The position numbers were made by a program, and so were the translations under genes. This document shows positions 62,459 through 64,000 of a DNA stretch of 64,000 nucleotides, in pieces; positions within the stretch are counted from its first letter, which is position 1, and every line of letters begins with the position of its first letter. The notes below the pieces were generated by a model. It saw only the letters and a program-made list of their open reading frames with translations, ran no database searches and was not told where the DNA came from. The stretch covers positions 10,710 through 74,709 of the forward strand of contig NZ_KE387218.1 in NCBI RefSeq assembly GCF_000430725.1, given 5' to 3'. This DNA comes from Azohydromonas australica DSM 1124 (GTDB lineage: Bacteria; Pseudomonadota; Gammaproteobacteria; Burkholderiales; Burkholderiaceae_C).

Positions 62459-63643
62459 ATGTTGCGCGTGCACCCCGAACCCCTGAGGCGGGCCCGTGGC
62501 CGTCCGCTGCTGATTGCCGCCGCCCTGGGCGCGGCCCTGCTGTGCCAGGGTGCCGTCGCGGCGGACAAGCTCGATCCCAAGACCGGCACGCGCTACAAGG
62601 CCGACAAGGACATGGCGGCCGTGCTCGATGCGCTGGCGGGGATGAACCCGAAGCCCATCGAGACGCTCAGCGTCGAGGAGGCGCGCAAGCAGCCCACGCC
62701 CGCCGATGCCGCGATGGCGGTGCTCAAGCTCAAGGAGAAGGACACCGACCCGGCCAAGCTGGTGCCCGACGTGATCGCTGCCGACCGGACCATTCCCGGT
62801 GCCGCAGGCGCGCTGCCCGCGCGCGTGTACACGCCCAAGGAGGGGCCGGGCCCGCACCCGGTGATCCTGTACTTCCACGGTGGCGGCTGGGTGCTGGGCA
62901 GCAAGGAGGCTTACGACGGCGCGCCGCGCGCGCTCTCCGGCCTGGTCAAGGCCATCGTGGTGTCGGTGGACTACCGGCTCGCGCCCGAGCACAAGTTCCC
63001 GGCCCAGCACGACGACGCGCTGGCCGCCTACCACTGGCTGGCGGAGAACGCGGGGCAGCTCGGGGGCGACCCGAAGCGGCTGGCGCTGGCCGGCGAGAGC
63101 GCCGGCGGCAACCTGGCGCTGTCCACCGCCATCTCCGCGCGGCAGGCCAACATGACGCCACCGCAGCACGTGCTGGCGGTGTACCCGGTGGTGCAGCTTG
63201 CCAACTTCGACACGCGCTCGTACCGCGACAGCGCGCAGGCCAAGCCGCTGAACAAGGCCATGATGGGCTGGTTCGCCGACAAGGTCTTCTCCTCGCCCAG
63301 CCAGAAGCAGGACCCGCGCGTGGACCTGCTGCATGCCGAGCTGCGCATCCTGCCGACGGTGACGCTGATCAATGCGCAGATCGACCCGCTGCGCAGCGAC
63401 GGCGAGCTGCTGGAGGAGGCGATGAAGAAGGCCAACGTGTCTTTCAAGAGCCAGAGCTTCAAGGGCGTCACGCACGAGTTCTTCGGCATGGCACCGGTGG
63501 TGGGCAACGCCAGCTCGGCGCAGCATCTCGCGGCCAAGGAACTGCGCCAGGCCTTCGAGCGCTCGCTGCGCGTCTCCGACCACCGGCCCACCGAGACCAA
63601 GGTCGAAGACAACAAGGCGGCCGCTGCCAGCAAGCCGAAGTAG
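62459..63643 (+). CDS. Secreted alpha/beta hydrolase, hormone-sensitive-lipase type
   Basis: A 394-residue secreted esterase. A signal peptide (LLIAAALGAALLCQGAVAA, after MLRVHPEPLRRARGRP) is followed by a HSL-family hydrolase: oxyanion motif VILYFHGGGWVLGSKEAYD, nucleophile LALAGESAGGNLALSTAI, catalytic aspartate INAQIDPLRSDGELLEEAM and histidine GVTHEFFGMAPVVGNA. The family cleaves short-chain esters. GGAGCC precedes the ATG. The tail is lysine/alanine-rich. It ends just before a bidirectional terminator shared with the histone-like gene. Confidence 0.87.
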   Translation: MLRVHPEPLRRARGRPLLIAAALGAALLCQGAVAADKLDPKTGTRYKADKDMAAVLDALAGMNPKPIETLSVEEARKQPTPADAAMAVLKLKEKDTDPAKLVPDVIAADRTIPGAAGALPARVYTPKEGPGPHPVILYFHGGGWVLGSKEAYDGAPRALSGLVKAIVVSVDYRLAPEHKFPAQHDDALAAYHWLAENAGQLGGDPKRLALAGESAGGNLALSTAISARQANMTPPQHVLAVYPVVQLANFDTRSYRDSAQAKPLNKAMMGWFADKVFSSPSQKQDPRVDLLHAELRILPTVTLINAQIDPLRSDGELLEEAMKKANVSFKSQSFKGVTHEFFGMAPVVGNASSAQHLAAKELRQAFERSLRVSDHRPTETKVEDNKAAAASKPK

Positions 63644-63668
63644 CCCGCCGCGGTCGGATCGCGCAATG

Positions 63669-63696
63669 AAAAAAGCCCCGCGGTGCGGGGCTTTTT
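63669..63696. terminator. Bidirectional Rho-independent terminator
   Basis: AGCCCCGC, loop GGT, GCGGGGCT, with six A on the left and five T on the right, so it can stop transcripts from both the hydrolase (+) and the histone-like gene (-). Confidence 0.9.
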
Positions 63697-63741
63697 CGTG
63701 CACTGGCCCGTGGTGCAGGCCAGCGTGGGGCGAGGGCCTGC

Positions 63742-63996
63742 TCAGGCCTTGGCGGCAGCCTTCTTGGCCGTGGCCTTCTTCGCGGGCGCCTTGGCAGCAG
63801 CCTTCTTCGCGGGGGCTTCGGCCTTCTTGGCCGGCGCGGCGGCGGCGGTCTTGGTTGCGGCAGCCTTCTTCGCCGGCGCGGCGGCAACAGCCTTCTTGGC
63901 CGCGGCCTTCTTCGCGGGTGCCTTGGCGGCGGGCTTGGCGGCCTGCTTGGCAGCGGCCTTTTCGGCGCGGGCCTTGGCGAACTTGGTGTCGACCAT
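63742..63996 (-). CDS. Lysine/alanine/proline-rich histone H1-like protein (edge)
   Basis: An 84-residue protein almost wholly of lysine, alanine and proline, in repeats of the form APAKKAAA, after MVDTKFAKARAEKAAAK. It resembles the AlaKP-type histone H1-like DNA-binding tails of Betaproteobacteria, which are variable in length. The start at 63996 is 4 bases from the window edge; the frame may continue beyond, so this could be the C-terminal part of a longer gene. A shared terminator lies after it. Confidence 0.6.
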   Translation of the reverse strand: MVDTKFAKARAEKAAAKQAAKPAAKAPAKKAAAKKAVAAAPAKKAAATKTAAAAPAKKAEAPAKKAAAKAPAKKATAKKAAAKA

Positions 63997-64000
63997 GCCG

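Overview
The window is GC-rich DNA from a betaproteobacterium, most likely a Burkholderiales/Comamonadaceae member. The signs are a Bug-family tricarboxylate binding protein, a ubiJ-ubiB pair, two-domain UspA and CBS stress proteins, a PEP-CTERM protein, and the style of the gspA/gspB, hutF/hutG and dinB genes. There is no phage, CRISPR array or rRNA operon. Two tRNA-Gly(GCC) units lie near the right end, one of them apparently broken.

Layout. 1-9300 is a patchy accessory region: a tannase-family esterase with a divergent TetR regulator and a near-perfect operator dyad, bracketed by two copies of a small gene (the left one decayed); then a small conserved-looking gene, an RCC1/PxKF remnant, a PEP-CTERM protein, a duplicated leader segment and a frameshifted Tn3-family transposase. 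9380-14280 is a minus-strand block for C4-dicarboxylates: dctA, maeB and a Bug binding protein. 14600-18400 holds an IS110-family element, a second broken IS110 remnant and an isolated undecaprenyl-phosphate sugar transferase, probably what is left of an exopolysaccharide locus.

18550-45400 is dense core chromosome: ubiJ-ubiB, an SSS symporter, a FmdB zinc ribbon, a DUF502 membrane protein, aspS, a small secreted protein, nudB, a YbhP-like/clsB pair, a periplasmic-type protease, a ligase-associated exonuclease, a PatZ-type acetyltransferase, uspA coupled to a PaaK-like enzyme, a lipase-like hydrolase, dcd, a zinc metallopeptidase, an L-lactate dehydrogenase with a LysR regulator, hemerythrin, a YbaN protein, a ParD-like protein and gspA-gspB.

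45400-64000 is rich in stress and maintenance genes: two CBS proteins, a ModA-like binding protein coupled to a tiny ribbon-helix-helix protein, DUF779 plus aldehyde dehydrogenase behind a probable sigma-54 promoter, dinB with a perfect LexA box and flanked by palindromic repeats, a two-domain Usp, an HPF-like protein, an ATP-dependent DNA ligase, a patatin, a hutF-hutG-asparaginase operon, the tRNA-Gly pair, a secreted esterase and a lysine/alanine-rich histone-like protein at the edge.

The most promising leads are regulatory: the tannase operator, the sigma-54 control region upstream of the aldehyde dehydrogenase, the ModA-like/RHH coupling, the operators before the small secreted protein, and the damaged tRNA-Gly copy set between inverted repeats. 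All assignments come from reading the sequence alone.
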